From positions 1-64,000 of the forward strand of contig ADNK01000826.1 in assembly GCA_000320545.1 (NCBI GenBank): a stretch of 64,000 nucleotides of DNA, read 5' to 3'. Of the stretch, positions 31,084-43,437 are shown one piece after another. Every line of letters begins with the position of its first letter. Position 1 is the stretch's first letter. The notes below the pieces were generated by a model. That model did not search any database and was not told the origin of the DNA. It worked only from the letters and a program-made list of their open reading frames with translations. Origin of the DNA: Bigelowiella natans CCMP2755 (Eukaryota; Cercozoa; Chlorarachniophyceae). A program made the position numbers and the translations under genes.

Positions 31084-31487
31084 CAATCTAAGATGCGACC
31101 GTGTGAGAGCTTTCACCGGAACTCCAAGTTTTACAAGTTCCTCAACGCAAAGCCTCCCTGTGCGCCCATTGGCCCCTGTGGCAGTGGAATGAAAAGTATG
31201 GGTCATACTAAGCATATCAAATAAATTAAATGAGGGAATCCCCCTCCCCCTGATGAGTTGTTGTTACCAAGAACGGCAACTGGACGCGAAGACACAACAG
31301 AGGAAACAGCCGCCGGGCATGAAACCCTTCTTTGCTGTGTCCTTGTTTGGCCATTTCTTCCCATCATCGCCATCAAAGGCTGACTCCATAAATTGTAACG
31401 AATAACCGATGCACAAAGGACCATGCTCGCAAGAGCTAAGATCCTGAGCCTCACACTCGTAGAGCTCGTGCGGTCCAGGAGCCTCAT
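30007..31487 (-). CDS. Plastid-targeted atypical SDR / NAD(P)-binding protein (327 aa, 6 exons)
   Basis: Exons 31487-31268, 31175-31100, 30937-30772, 30694-30637, 30553-30427, 30343-30007, phases consistent. Residues about 1-70 look like a bipartite presequence: a hydrophobic signal core (ILALASMVLCASV) and then an Arg/Ser-rich transit-like part. The Rossmann fold begins at PVAVLGANGRTGR (Gly-rich loop), followed by GVPVKALTR, GDVTSMDTL, CRAAVFAAA, and the C-terminal YTIIRPGGL and VPRADVAAAVAAAV typical of NmrA-like/atypical SDR5 proteins. No Tyr-x3-Lys catalytic pair is evident, as expected for the atypical class. Plant relatives act in plastids, for example in photosystem II assembly or as reductases; the substrate cannot be told here. 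The intron after exon 2 holds a 60-bp TG tract. Confidence 0.85.
30991..31081. repeat. (TG)n microsatellite in SDR intron
   Basis: TGTATG-type units then pure TG from about 31020 to 31080, inside the intron between exons 31175-31100 and 30937-30772. Confidence 0.95.
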
Positions 31488-32107
31488 TTGTAGGGTCGTC
31501 GACGTAGATTCCCAATACTGTAGGAAACAATCTCTATTTGTTGAATACGACAACTAAACTTGCGAATAAGAGGAAAGAAAAGGCGGATACGCTTATGGAG
31601 CGGAGATATTACCTAGTAATGCAGGCGATTTGGCCCCAGATGCACGAGGAAATGCATATAATCGGGAATTTATCGATAGAACTGCATCATTTCTCTTGTC
31701 GTCACATATAAATCACAAATATTCAACTTTCCAGATCTGTGCTCAGGTGCCCGGCGGGGGGGTGGAGGGGATTGGAGAGAATGGAGAGATGACAACGCAA
31801 TAATAACGTAGATACAGAGGGGGTGATCCTATATTTGATGTTTTGGAGTCTGGCAACGCATAATCTAGCTTGATCTTTGCGATTTTGTGGTGCTGTTTAG
31901 ATTTGAGGGTTAACTCTTGTATCACTGCCTAACGCCGTTTTTAGGGAATGGGGAATCCTGATGTCCACATAACCCTCTGATGTTCATTATGTCTCTGTAA
32001 AATCCTCAGCGCCGCTTGAAGGTAATAAGCATATTCCCGCTCTGAGGCTTCGCCTCAACTACACATTCGGGGGGGGGCTTCATCAAACGGAAGGCTGAAA
32101 GAATCTG
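31488..32107. promoter_or_regulatory. Divergent promoter region (SDR / PPR genes)
   Basis: 620 bp between two divergent starts. A G-run at 31755-31764 and another at 32070-32077 lie near the ends. No gene supported. Confidence 0.45.
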
Positions 32108-33730
32108 ATGAAGCGATGTAGGAGATTATTCAAGGGCCTCAGCCATAGGGTTGGGAAGTCAGAGAACGTGCGTCATCACTGCTTCAGAACATTTTCCACT
32201 CGAACCGAGCAGTTTCTCTCGCAGATTCCAGCTACTGAGATTGCCTCGTCTGTTGATGATACTGTTGTCAAAAAAGGGAAGAATGGCAATAAAGTAGGGC
32301 GTATGGTACGCCTGGATGTAAAGATAGATAATTCGTCGCAGCGTAATGAAATCGAGGCGAAATTGGAAGAGTTTCAAGCATTTGTAAAGAAAGCGGCGTG
32401 CGGCGGGTTAAAAGGAGAGAGTAGTAGTGAAGGAGGAATTTCCTCTTCTCAAAATCAGCAGCCTCTACTGGTACAGGCTGCTCAAATCCGTGAACTCCTG
32501 CTCCTCCTGAATCAACGAGAGATGGGAATTGAACGCCTGAAAAATGGTCATTCAATGGGAGTAGCACAAAGTCGACATAATAAAATATGGAATTGCTATC
32601 TCTCTGCCTGTGCACATCAAGGAGACCCGGTTGCTGCAGTAGCCGGCTTTGAGAGGATGCTGATGTCAACAACAGCGATGACAGCTTCGACAGAAACGAA
32701 TGATATAGATCCTAGGAATCATCATGATCATCATCATAAAGGACTCATCAATCCGGCCAGCAGTGAAGCCTATATCCACGTGATGGAGGCTTTTGCGTCT
32801 GTTGGAGACAAACAAGGCGCTGAGGACTGGTTTCGGAAACGACTGTCCGCTAATTATAGAGCAAGCGACCCCCGCGCCTGCAACGCTATTCTGCATGCTT
32901 ACCTAAGAAGCAAAGATATCGAGAAAACGCACCGTTGGATGAGGCGTATGGAGCAGATGCGAGTTTCCCCCGATCTCACCTCGTACAACCTTCTGCTGTA
33001 TCGTTGTTCCATCACCGGCGCTGTGGACCATGCCGAACGATTGCTCGCGAAGGCAAAACAGGAAGGCCTTCAGCCCGAGTATGAAACGTACCGAAACCTA
33101 GTCGGCGCGTTCATAAAGGCGGGAGGGGAGGCGAACGTGGGGAAAGCTGAGCGCATGCTCGAAGAGATGGCGCAAACGGGGTTTTCCGATGCTATAGACG
33201 AGGATATTGTGATACGAAGGAAGATAATCGAGGCGTATGCGCATTGCAAACGCCTAGATGATGCCGAGAAGGCGCTCCAGACCTTGCTAGAGAGAGGTGA
33301 CAAGCCCACAAGAAAACTGTACAGTGCTATCGTTTTTCAAGCAGCCAAGAGTAGGGATGTCGATCGAGTGAAGAGGCTTCTCACCCACCCGTCATGTAGT
33401 CTTGGAGTTGGACCCGATCACCTCGTCACGGAGCACGTTTACTGCGTTGTTATGGCCATGTACGCGCAGATGGGGGCGTTTGACGATGCAGAGGAGGTGC
33501 TGCAAAGCATGGACGAAATCGGCGTCACCACCGAGAAGGGTCTTAAGGCGATCGTGGAGGTGTGCGCTATATGCGAGAGGTGGAAAGAGGCCACTGCGTA
33601 CATGGAAGAGATGAAGGCAAGGGATAAGGTCTACCCATGCAGTAACACGTACAGGCACGTGCTTCTAGGTAACTTCGCCAAACTACACCAAGAGAGTAAG
33701 GAAGATACAGATTTGAAATTGAATTAAGAT

Positions 33731-33775
<45 letters not shown>

Positions 33776-33935
33776 GGGGGGGGATTCCTTGTTGTAACAT
33801 AACGCATTGCTTGCTGCCCTTTTCATTCGTTAGCATGCGCAAAAAGAGGCGCATATGAGGCTGCAGAGCAGATCTTCCATGATATGAAAGAAAGCGGCAT
33901 TCCATACGAGAAGATCCATTTTAGGTAGCAGTAGC

Positions 33936-33968
<33 letters not shown>

Positions 33969-34346
33969 TTGGTTGTTGTTGCTGTGACAATGCGGTAGAA
34001 GTGGTAGTGATGTCCAATTGCGGGAAATAATCATCAGCATTTCAAAATCAGCACAATTCTTTTCCGCAGAAGCAACATCACAAACTCCCTGCGTATTCTT
34101 ATAATCACGAGAGTAATGTGGTCAAATCTCTCTTTTTCTACTTTAGTCTGGTGCGGCAGGCCTGTTTAGTAGCAGGCCTAGGAGAGGTGGAGAGCAGTAA
34201 GTGGACGCGATTGATCGAGCAACACGAAGCCGAGCTCGCCGCACACACTGATCTTCAGCACTCATCGATACTTCTAGGTAAGATTTGAACGCCACAACAC
34301 AAGCAAAAGGGGGAGGGGGGAACACTACGTTATATTGCCCTATATA

Positions 34347-34378
<32 letters not shown>

Positions 34379-35373
34379 ATAGTCGTGGTAGTAGTATGCA
34401 TAATGTGTCGTCTCGGCTTAGAATCGTACAGCGGAGAGGATGCTGCAGGTGGTGCTGCTACTATCGATAAAGGAGACGCAGTACTGCAGCAGCAGGTCCA
34501 ACAGCAGCGGCAAAACGACAGCAGCGACGAGGGCACTAGGAGACTAAACACAAAACTAGGGATGTACGCCCTCAAAGGTGATGACTGACCAACACTTGTT
34601 TGGTTGCATGCGCTCTGAGTAAAAGAAAGAGAGTCACGCTTCTTGGGAGCGAGGCACACAGGACTGCGCGATGATCGTTATCCTTTGGCGACGTCATCAA
34701 ATGTACTTAGCACCTATTATGTTTACTAATGCAGGCGATTGGAAAAGCGTGGATAGCATCCTTAGCATCATGCGGTGAGTGAGTTGCAAGATCTAGAGAT
34801 GGGATGTGTGAGAAGTGGTCCATCGACGGGGGGGCGGTCTATATATACAGCCTAACTGCAGAAGAGAAAAGGGGGAGGAGAGGGATTTTGTGTCATGTTA
34901 TTTCCCCCCACAACTTATATCCTCCGCTAACCCTATGCTTATTCGTTGATGATTTGTCAGAGCCGAGAAGCGAATGCCTGAGGTGCACGCTTTGGCATGC
35001 CTAGTGAGGGGAAGCCGGACTATAGCGCGCGCGGTAGTAACCGACCTAATGAATGATGCCTCTTTTCCGTCGAGTTATTCGTAGTCAGCTGGTCCTCCAT
35101 TGGCACTACCGCCTACCCTTACCGTGATCATTGCACTTCGATGATATTGATGATGATTGTTTTCTTTAATTGCAAACAATCATAACGATATATTATGGTT
35201 GTAGGAGCACTACCTCAACTGGATAATCGCGTCAAAAATAAAACCGACGAAGGAGATGTGGGCTGCTATCTTGAAAACCTGTAACGAAAAGAACGACAGC
35301 AAGCGAGCAGTGTTCTGGTTGAAGCGTATGGGGAGCATCCTTAGAAGAGGTTCAATACTGAAGTAGTTATAAC

Positions 35374-35404
<31 letters not shown>

Positions 35405-35571
35405 CTAGGTGTTGTTGTTGTGACTGTTGTGGGTCGTGTAGCAGGTATTTCAGCGATTAAAAATCGCCGCAGCAATGACATCCTGATCATCTATTTCGCT
35501 TTTTGCCGTCTACACCTACATAACTGCAAGTTACACCCGCGCGCGGATGCGCGCGCGCTCGCACACGTTTA

Positions 35572-35647
<76 letters not shown>

Positions 35648-36416
35648 CGCTGATGTTGGATACACAGACGGATCAGGGTTCATCGCGAACAGCAACAGTG
35701 AGATCCTGCTATCCGCCATTACAGCGTTTGCACGCCTCAAAAACCTCAAAGGTATCAAATGAATTAGCAATCCTGAGAAGCGCGTTTTTCGTCTTGGTGC
35801 TATATGATGGAGCATGTATACCGAATGTAAGAAGAAGAAGAAGAGGCCTGGGAGTACTACTCAGCTGTGCAGCAGAGCAAAAGCCATGTTGCACGTGTCA
35901 AGCACTATTAGAGTTAAAAGATATATTAGTAGTAGGGGTTTATGTTGTTAGATCATAAATATTTTCCACATCCTCGCAGCAGTGGGAAATTCCATGACCT
36001 TCCTTGCGTATCATCTTATCCGCAACCCTAACCCCCCCCCCCCCTCCCCTTCCTCTTTTGGGATATTCTCAAACACCAGCAATTGAGCAGTGCATCGCGC
36101 GACTAGAGTCCATTACGATGTCGAATCTTCAGGCTGTACATTACCAGCACATCATCGTAGCGTACATGGAGGCGAACGCTCTCGAGCAGGCGCTGGGATG
36201 GCATGCTCGCATGCACGAGAAGGGGTTTCGCATGGACGAAGATTATAGCGGCGTAGCAGGAGGAGGGAAAGGAGGCGGAGGAGGAGGAGGAGGAGGAGCT
36301 TCAGAAGCAGCAAGAGGTGGTAGATCCGGGAGGAGGGTTGGGGGGAGCTGCAGTGGTTACCACCAATTGATCGAGATGTGCATTCTTCGGAACGACCACA
36401 AAGGACTCAAAGCTTG

Positions 36417-36452
<36 letters not shown>

Positions 36453-38053
36453 AAAGTGGTAGTAGTAGTACTGTGCCTCACCCCAATCAAAATTCAAAAA
36501 TAATGTAGCGTGTGCTACAATTTGTTATACAAACGGATTTTCTTTTAGTCGTGGCAATTGTGGTGGAGGTGGTGATGTTGGTGGTGGTGGTGGTGGTGGT
36601 AGATGGTGATATGTAGAAATGTTACCACCTTCGTTTCTTCGCTCCCTCCTCCTCTCCCCCCTCCTCGTCAAATACCTCATTCGGTCTCTCCCTTCGTGCT
36701 GGTCCAGGTTGAGTGAGATGAAAACGCACTGGGTTAGCTTGGCGTCACAAGAGCTTTTAGCACTTATTGCTGACTTTTACGTATCACCCTCCTCGTCCTC
36801 TTCATCACCATCATCATCATCATCGTCGCCCTCTTCTTCTTCATCGTCGTCATTTCCATCACCGGAGATGGCGGCCCGCATTCTCTCCTCCCCTAACATT
36901 GCGGATCTGGAGTTGCGAGGGATGAACGAAACCTCCAAGGGCAGGAAGATGGTTAGTCAATCAAACAATTTGTGGAGTGAAAATCATCGGTGACGTCATC
37001 CGCGACACGCAGTCATCAACAGTTTCGGAGTAAATCCATCCATCTTTGCTGAAGTGTAGCGAGATACAACTACGTGCTGTTTATTCGTATCAGTGTGTAG
37101 CTGGTACTATGTATTTACTCATCACTATCACTATCCTTAATCATGTTATTTTAAGTCTCCCTCTATTTTCCTCCTCCTCCCTTTCCCCCCATCTTCTAGG
37201 AGTACCAAGCGATTGAAAAAGTGATCCAGGCTTTCCTAAACAACGGCAATATCAGAAAGGTAATAAATATCTCTGCGTTGCACCAGAACGTTGATAACGC
37301 TACTACTATTTATGACTTTCCTGCGACATTTTACCACTGGTGGTTTTGCAAGAAGCAGCAAACTATGGAGACAACTTAATGTTGTCTGCTCGTTCGTTAT
37401 TGTGTAAAAAATAGCCTGCCCTTCCTTCAACGAAGAAGCAGCAAGTTGCATCACCTAGTGTGAATCAGTCTGAGGATGTTACCTTAATGATTTTTTGTAT
37501 TTGTACAAGATTCGGTTGTATGCTGACTTCTCATTTTCCATGATCTTGCATAGGCGGAACATTGGCTTCATGAGATGGCTCGGCGGGGATTGGTGACGAT
37601 GATTTCATGCACATATTCTAATGATGGGGGAGCTGGGGGAGGGGGGGGATATGAAGCGTAATTTCTAATGTGCATCTGCTATCGACAGAACGCCGACGCC
37701 AAAATCTATGCAATGTTTCTCAACGGGTAGTTGCACTACTGATGCCTCATCTTCATGAGCCAAACCAAGATAGGATGTTTTCATGATGCTGAGAGATCTA
37801 TAATTTACACACATCAGCATGTTTGGGGGCGACATTTTCGGCCTAGACAAAGCGTTGAAAGCCTCTGGTGAATGTGCAAGATCGGTACTATTCTCCCATT
37901 TCACGCTACAGATTGACGTATCAACAACATAGTATGCGTTAATTTACATGCCAATGTTTGTGTGCGAAGGCCGATTGGTGGGTTGACAGAATGCGGCGGG
38001 ACAATGTTGCGTTTGCTGACGTGGTCAGTGAGATGAAGAAGAAACGCAAGTGA
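32108..38053 (+). CDS. Pentatricopeptide repeat protein (1,049 aa, 15 exons)
   Basis: Exons: 32108-33668, 33834-33924, 34147-34277, 34422-34577, 34735-34774, 34961-35033, 35205-35349, 35668-35751, 36080-36416, 36708-36951, 37200-37259, 37554-37592, 37689-37726, 37818-37884, 37970-38053, summing to an open 3,150-nt frame. The N-terminus MKRCRRLFKGLSHRVGK is basic and Ser-rich, as for organelle import (mitochondrial by look). From about residue 150 the protein is a chain of about 35-residue helical repeats, e.g. SPDLTSYNLLLYRC and EPYETYRNLVGAFIKAG-like units, interrupted by Ser-, Gln- and Gly-rich inserts. PPR proteins bind organelle RNA for processing, stability or translation; the target cannot be inferred. 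Several introns hold TAG/GTA, GA and CT/CA microsatellites, two of which start at the 5' splice site. Confidence 0.9.
33732..33770. repeat. (GA)n microsatellite in PPR intron 1
   Basis: GA tract in the intron 33669-33833, followed by a G-run. Confidence 0.9.
33925..33969. repeat. (GTA)n repeat beginning at a splice donor
   Basis: The intron after exon 33834-33924 opens directly with GTAGCAGTAGCAGTAGTAG and continues as TAG repeats to 33969. Similar tracts occur at 34346-34377, 35375-35399 and 36417-36451. Confidence 0.85.
35578..35645. repeat. (TC)n(AC)n compound microsatellite
   Basis: About 36 bp of TC followed by about 30 bp of CA in the intron just before exon 35668-35751; the pyrimidine tract also serves as the acceptor's upstream context. 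Confidence 0.9.
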
Positions 38054-39544
38054 AGTACTGATGCTCAGCTGAAACCATGAATGGTTCGAGAAAGCGGCCA
38101 CATGAAGCATGGTTGACATCTTCTCGTGCTTCGTCGCAGATAGAAGCTGTAGCAGAATTCTGATTCGGGTTGGAACGTAAATGTCGTTGAAAAATGAATG
38201 CTTGCATTTCAATTGATGAACACGCTCGCATCAAAGTGCTGAAGTTGGTGTTCCCAAGAACACCACCACGCGAATATATAGACGGATGTGTGACACATGA
38301 AGTATGACATGCATCGTCTAGATCATATCGTTGACATCGCACACAGAAACTAGGAAAGCCTGTCAGCTCTTCTCCATGCTAGCATGCGACACGCAGAACG
38401 CAACAACTCGTGCGCTTCAATCGTGCATAATCATGCACTACATAGCACCGATGATGCTGCTGCTAGCTAGCTAGGTCACCTACTAGCAGCTTCTGGCAAA
38501 GTGGCAAAACATGCAGCGACAGTGCTTGATCGGTGCATGACATGCGTGTTTGTGCGCATCTGCGCGCCTGTGAAGTGTCGTTGGCCAACAGCGCGCGTGC
38601 GCAAATGAGCAATGCAATTTTCATTGCCGCAGTCCACGCTTCAGCTAGTACGTCAGCTGCAGTGGCTTGTCTTGCCATGCCAGCATGCATGCCAGCAAGC
38701 TGTGCAAAACTCTAGAAATTGCACAATGACTGTGTTGCAGCGAAGTCCAGAAGTGCCGGGAATCAGTCTCGAACGTGCTCATCATCCACCTCTTCACATC
38801 AACACGTGAGTCCAGGAGCAGTGTCGTTCACTTCAATGGTGACTTCATCACCCTCGAAGGTCACCAACGCATCGATGGCAAGAACATCCAAGCCCCGAAC
38901 AAACACCTGCGCACACCCCAAACGAAAAGCCCACAACCTCTAGACCTGCTAGCCTGTCTAGCTGTGTCGCGGCTGCAATTTGAAGTCTTCGAATGTCAAA
39001 TTGTCCCAATTTCCTTTTGAGAGACTTGAGTCTCTTGAAAGATGTTGCACCAGTTGGTGGAGTGATCAATCACAAGGAGCACTAGCTCGGAAGCTTCGGG
39101 AAGGGCCGGGAGGTTCTCCACATGCAGTTCTGACGTTGAGCACTTTTCCAAAGTAAAACTCTAATCAGAATTTTCTCTCTACGACAAGGAAGTAATCAAA
39201 AGTAACCTACAAATGGCCCCGAATGAAGTATATTCCATTCTGAATTGACGACATGAATCAGTAGCATACGTCCGCAACCGGCTAATGCTGCGTTTCTCAA
39301 ACTCGTCGATAATTCTGAGTCAAAATGGCCTGTATTCGTTGTATTAAATATGAAAAACGGTGAATTACGGGTTATACCGGATAATGGATATTTGGCACCA
39401 TCTGCGATCCATTTTAGTAATCTAGGATCGCCCGCTCCCCCCTTAAAGATCGAAGGTTTTCTGACAATCAATCGAAGTTTATCGACCACTTGAAAATCCA
39501 TAGAAAGAGGAGATCCAGATCCCGAAAAAGTCTGGTTCATCACA
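38054..39544. other. Intergenic, no gene supported
   Basis: Rich in CATGCTAGCATGC, GCTAGCTAGCTAGG (38462-38475) and CCAGCATGCATGCCAGC words (38675-38697). An open frame on the minus strand at 39196-39624 overlaps the transporter start and shows no family feature; I treat it as a shadow. The last about 350 bp should contain the transporter promoter. Confidence 0.55.
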
Positions 39545-41011
39545 ATGACCATTGACTGTGATGAGGATGGCTTGGCAAGCAAGCTGCCTCCCCGATACAG
39601 CAATGTAGATGTTGGTTTGACCATAGCGCTTTACATGTTCGCGAACGCTGGAGTCTCAATATCACAAAAACTCGCAGTATCAACGATACCATTGCCATTT
39701 TTCCTCGTGGCACTACAAGTATTAGCTACGCTCATTCTCTTGATTCCGTTCGCGACGACCATCAAAATGGGGTGAGAATACAAAGCTGCTAAATTCAATT
39801 TTTTAAGTTTAAAGGCCTCTGAGCTTTAGCCATCTATTGTGGGTAAAACTGATTATATGTTCTTAAGGTCGCTGGAAGATGCAAGGAAATTCCTTCCTAT
39901 TTCGTGTGGCTTCTTCTTCATGCTCGTCGGATCGATGATAGCATACCAGTAAGAAGACGACATTTTAGATCATTGAGTTCATAATTTATTTGGATTTTTC
40001 AATGTAACCAGATATTGTACCTTGGGAACCATTGTTGTCGTTGGGAGCATTTCTCCTTTAATTACCCTGGCCATTGAAAAGCTGTATTTTGTGGAGAATA
40101 GAATACGCCTGTCATGGCACACTTTTGCGTCGTTAACCGTCACGGTAACAGCATCTCAATTTCATCGTACGCCAGGATTTTTAAGAAGTTTACTATAGGT
40201 GAGTGGAGTGATCTTGTATGGAGCATACAAGTCGGAGCTTGAGGCGCAGTTGATTGGAATGTTTGCTCTTGTTCTAAAGATAATTGTGGCAATTCTCTAT
40301 CAAACCCGGCAAAGGTACCTAATAAGCCTCGATGTTTCTACAAGCAGGAATAAATCTTTTCCTAACATCAGATATCTGATGGTTGAAGATCCTGTTGACA
40401 TTTCAGACACAGGAATGATGGTAAGTATAACTGTAACGCAACATCAAATTGACGCCAAGTGCTGACGTAGCATGAACAGGTGTACAACAATGTGGTAACC
40501 TTCATCGGCACTCTTTTCTGTATCGTACCTTTTGGCGAACATACCGTATTGATGGATCTCAATCCTAGCGCATTCGGAATATTTGCTGTGACTGCATCGT
40601 GTATATTCTCCGGTATTTGCATAATTTATGAGGAATGCGTTTGACATGTTTGAGAATCCTTTTGTTGTCTCAGGGCTGATTGGATACGTCGCATTCCGTA
40701 CGCAAAGACGTGTGTCTGCAACATCGTTTCTAATTGTTACAAACGTGTGCAAGGTTGCTGTGGTGCTGTTTGGTTGGCTAATCCTGAAAGAAAGTTATAA
40801 CTGGCAATCTGGGACGGGTTGTGTTCTCGTTATGATCGGAGCAGCGTGGTATGGATGGGATAGACGTACGATATCCGCGAGGGATAATGGGGTATCCACT
40901 GTTCGTGCCCAACGGGCCAATCCAGAGGATTTTGGCCTGCTTGAAGAAGCAGAGTGGATCCGAGAGAAACATTGTCGTCTTGAAATGGATGATTCAGAAA
41001 GAGATTTTTAA
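39545..41011 (+). CDS. Nucleotide-sugar / triose-phosphate transporter family protein (358 aa, 7 exons)
   Basis: Exons 39545-39771, 39868-39948, 40012-40144, 40199-40314, 40372-40420, 40480-40612, 40674-41011, phases consistent. The protein is highly hydrophobic, with about 9-10 membrane spans in the pattern of the drug/metabolite-transporter superfamily: LTIALYMFANAGVSISQKLA in TM1, GTIVVVGSISPLITLAIEKL, ATSFLIVTNVCKVAVVLFGWLIL and the ending GTGCVLVMIGAAWYG. The paired-repeat layout and conserved Lys near the end (NVCKV) fit GDP-mannose/UDP-sugar transporters of the Golgi (TPT/NST family). The C-terminal about 45 residues form a charged cytosolic tail. No plastid presequence is seen, so Golgi/ER is more likely than plastid. 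Substrate unresolved. Confidence 0.88.
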
Positions 41012-42161
41012 TGAACTTGTTTGAATAAATGTAACATCCTCTGATTGTATAAAATCTACCTCTACTATGGCTACCAATCCTGATTTTAGCTAGCTATCGC
41101 AGTACACATCAATTACCTACCACAGCACCACGAAGATTGCTGTACCATGCCTCGCTCAATAATCGTCAATCTGCGAGCAGCGTACATGCATAGCCACAAA
41201 ATCGTCGCCGCTGCTTCTACCTGCACGATCTATCTCGCTGCTAACTAGACGTACCTACCCCTCTCTGTCTACATCTACTCTTACCTAGATACACCATCGA
41301 TCAGACCATGCATGTGCATGCAGCACACATGGTGCGTATATGAGATGAGATGAGATGAGGACGGATGCAATGAAACGAGGCCATATTTTCAATTCTTGCA
41401 TGGCATCGCATCCTAGCTTAAGCTATATATGCACTTAGCCTTTATATATACCTTATACAATGTAACGCTGTAAAATTCCTATAGGAATTGAAAAAGGACA
41501 TGGTATAAGGGAAAAACTAAACAATGGTTATGCGCTGATCGATATGCTGCTGCTGCTGTGCCACAAGTCGCAATGATGCATCGTGCAGCTTTGGTATCTA
41601 GTCGCCACGACGTTGTACATGGCAAGCTACATAATATATACGCTTCTGCGTTGGAGTGCCGACAATAATGCATGCGCATGTTGCTAGATACATGCATAAT
41701 GAAAATAATGAGTCCATAGCCATTTGAAATAAATCCGTATGTCTGTCGCTTAGCTTGCTAGTTAAATCTACATCGTGCCCAGCATGCATGCTACAGTGCA
41801 CCAAGAATTTTTTCGTATTCGCGGGTGTTTTCTGCCTATTCCATCTGCTTCTTTATCAGGATGACCAAGAATGATTCAATGCTATGATTTGTCCTTACTA
41901 CGCGCTCTTTGGAGGGTTGAACGATTTCACAGTCTATATTTCAGGATGTAGAAATTACAATCATACAAAGAGCAACACCTCAATTTGCGGACATTAAAAA
42001 TTAGAAATATTTGGCATGAACATGCTACAATTTATGACCTTGACGATGTCGGGGTAAAACTTGTCAACGTCTCTTTGATCACAAACTCCAGTCACAGAGT
42101 AAAGACGATTATAACTGTTCAAAAATACCATTATAGCGTGGTGTTTATCGTTCAACATTAT
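41012..42161. other. Intergenic; short tandem (GAGAT)n at 41341-41359
   Basis: Between converging genes. Contains TAGCTAGCTA (41084-41093), CATGCATGTGCATGCAGCACACATG-like words and a GAGAT pentamer repeat. No gene supported. Confidence 0.55.
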
Positions 42162-43437
42162 TCATTTTCCGCAGTCAATGTAAATGTACAACCTGCCAGG
42201 GTTTCTAATGGCGTTTGCTACGAAAAATCGCAACTTTGTCGCGTAATCCCCAATCTGAGTCAGAAAGTGTATGTTAGAGTGATCCTCACTCTATCATGAC
42301 GATAAAACATTATTATAAATTTGTTACTTCATCACTGTAGTCCTCGAAAGTTTCATACTCTGCGTAATAAATATCCCCCACCTGAAACATAACGTTCATG
42401 TTGGGCTTATTATTTGGGAAAGAAACACGAATTCCCACATTATATGCATCTAGGAGCCTTGCTGTTGGAACATTTTTATCTTTGTAGCGGCCGAATTTCC
42501 GATCCACAAGATTCACCAGCTTAATACCAAAGGAATCTGGGGACCCGAAGCTGCCCATATCTACACACACAACATCGAATAATTCCTTCGTATGCAAATA
42601 GAATCATAGTTCCTAGTGCAACTGATACTATGGACTTACTTTTAAAATCGATGGCAACGGCGGATACAACAACGTTTACATTGGTCTACCAACGAAAACA
42701 ACAACAGCGGCGTCAATGAAGCAGATTGGAAGAGATGCTTTGCTAATTCAATGAATGTAGACAAGAACGAAGACGACGACCTTTTCCCTTGCGCCTTCCG
42801 GAACGAAGCCTGTGACTTTGCGTATGTAGGATTGAGACGAACCGAGACCATTGTTCAGCTCAGATTTTCCAAACTTCCAGTTCTGAGGACATATTTTGCA
42901 CATTTTTAATCCGTTGAGGCACAACCTGCCAAACGATGTGGACATTTGTATTCATACGTTCGGTACGCTAAGTTGGAACTTTTCATCCTCGTCATTGTAC
43001 ACAGTAACTGAAAATACCAAAGAGATTATTAATTTGAAGTAACACGGTTCTCTGATGAATACTTCCGTCTTCTGCCACCGCTCTGCCACGGTTGCTCAGA
43101 GCCAGGGAAGCTCCTATCCCTAATCCAGTGAGCGCATTTCTTCTGCCAACCTGTATACGTAGCTTGTTCAAGGATCTCATCAAAATATAAGTCAAGCCCT
43201 CACCCTCTGTTGAGCATATGTTGTCCGAGCAACACGGGCGCAACTCCGAACAGATTCGCTTCGCGCTGGAAGTGTGGGCATCATGTAACCACAGATGATG
43301 ATTACTCCCACTATCGCAAGGATCAACCTCGCTGATTAGTATAAATATAGCAGGGAATCAAAAACAGTGAAAATAATACGTCATGGGGCCATCACTCTCC
43401 ACTTACCCCATGAGCAGGCGCGAGGGGAGGGAGGCAT
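42162..43437 (-). CDS. PsbP-family thylakoid-lumen protein with tripartite targeting (237 aa, 9 exons)
   Basis: Exons: 43437-43407, 43331-43204, 43150-43063, 43007-42958, 42882-42781, 42685-42640, 42560-42439, 42381-42328, 42254-42162. The N-terminus has three successive signals: an ER signal peptide (ARLILAIVGVIIICGYMMPTLPA), an Arg/Ser-rich transit region, and a twin-arginine thylakoid signal (GRRNALTGLGIGASLALSN) ending AVAE. The mature domain matches PsbP: FQLSVPNNWKFGKSE, NVNVVVSAVAIDFK, GSFGSPDSFGIKLV, IYYAEYETF and FFVANAIRN with RLYIYIDCGK at the end. PsbP/PPL proteins support the oxygen-evolving side of photosystem II or NDH assembly. It could be an assembly-factor PPL instead of extrinsic PsbP itself. 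The last exon lacks the usual Trp-containing tail seen in many members, so the 3' end might extend further. Confidence 0.88.

Noticed and set aside
39196-39624. A 142-aa minus-strand frame overlapping the transporter start
   Set aside because: Antisense to coding exon 1 of a clear transporter, no family feature and no splice partners.
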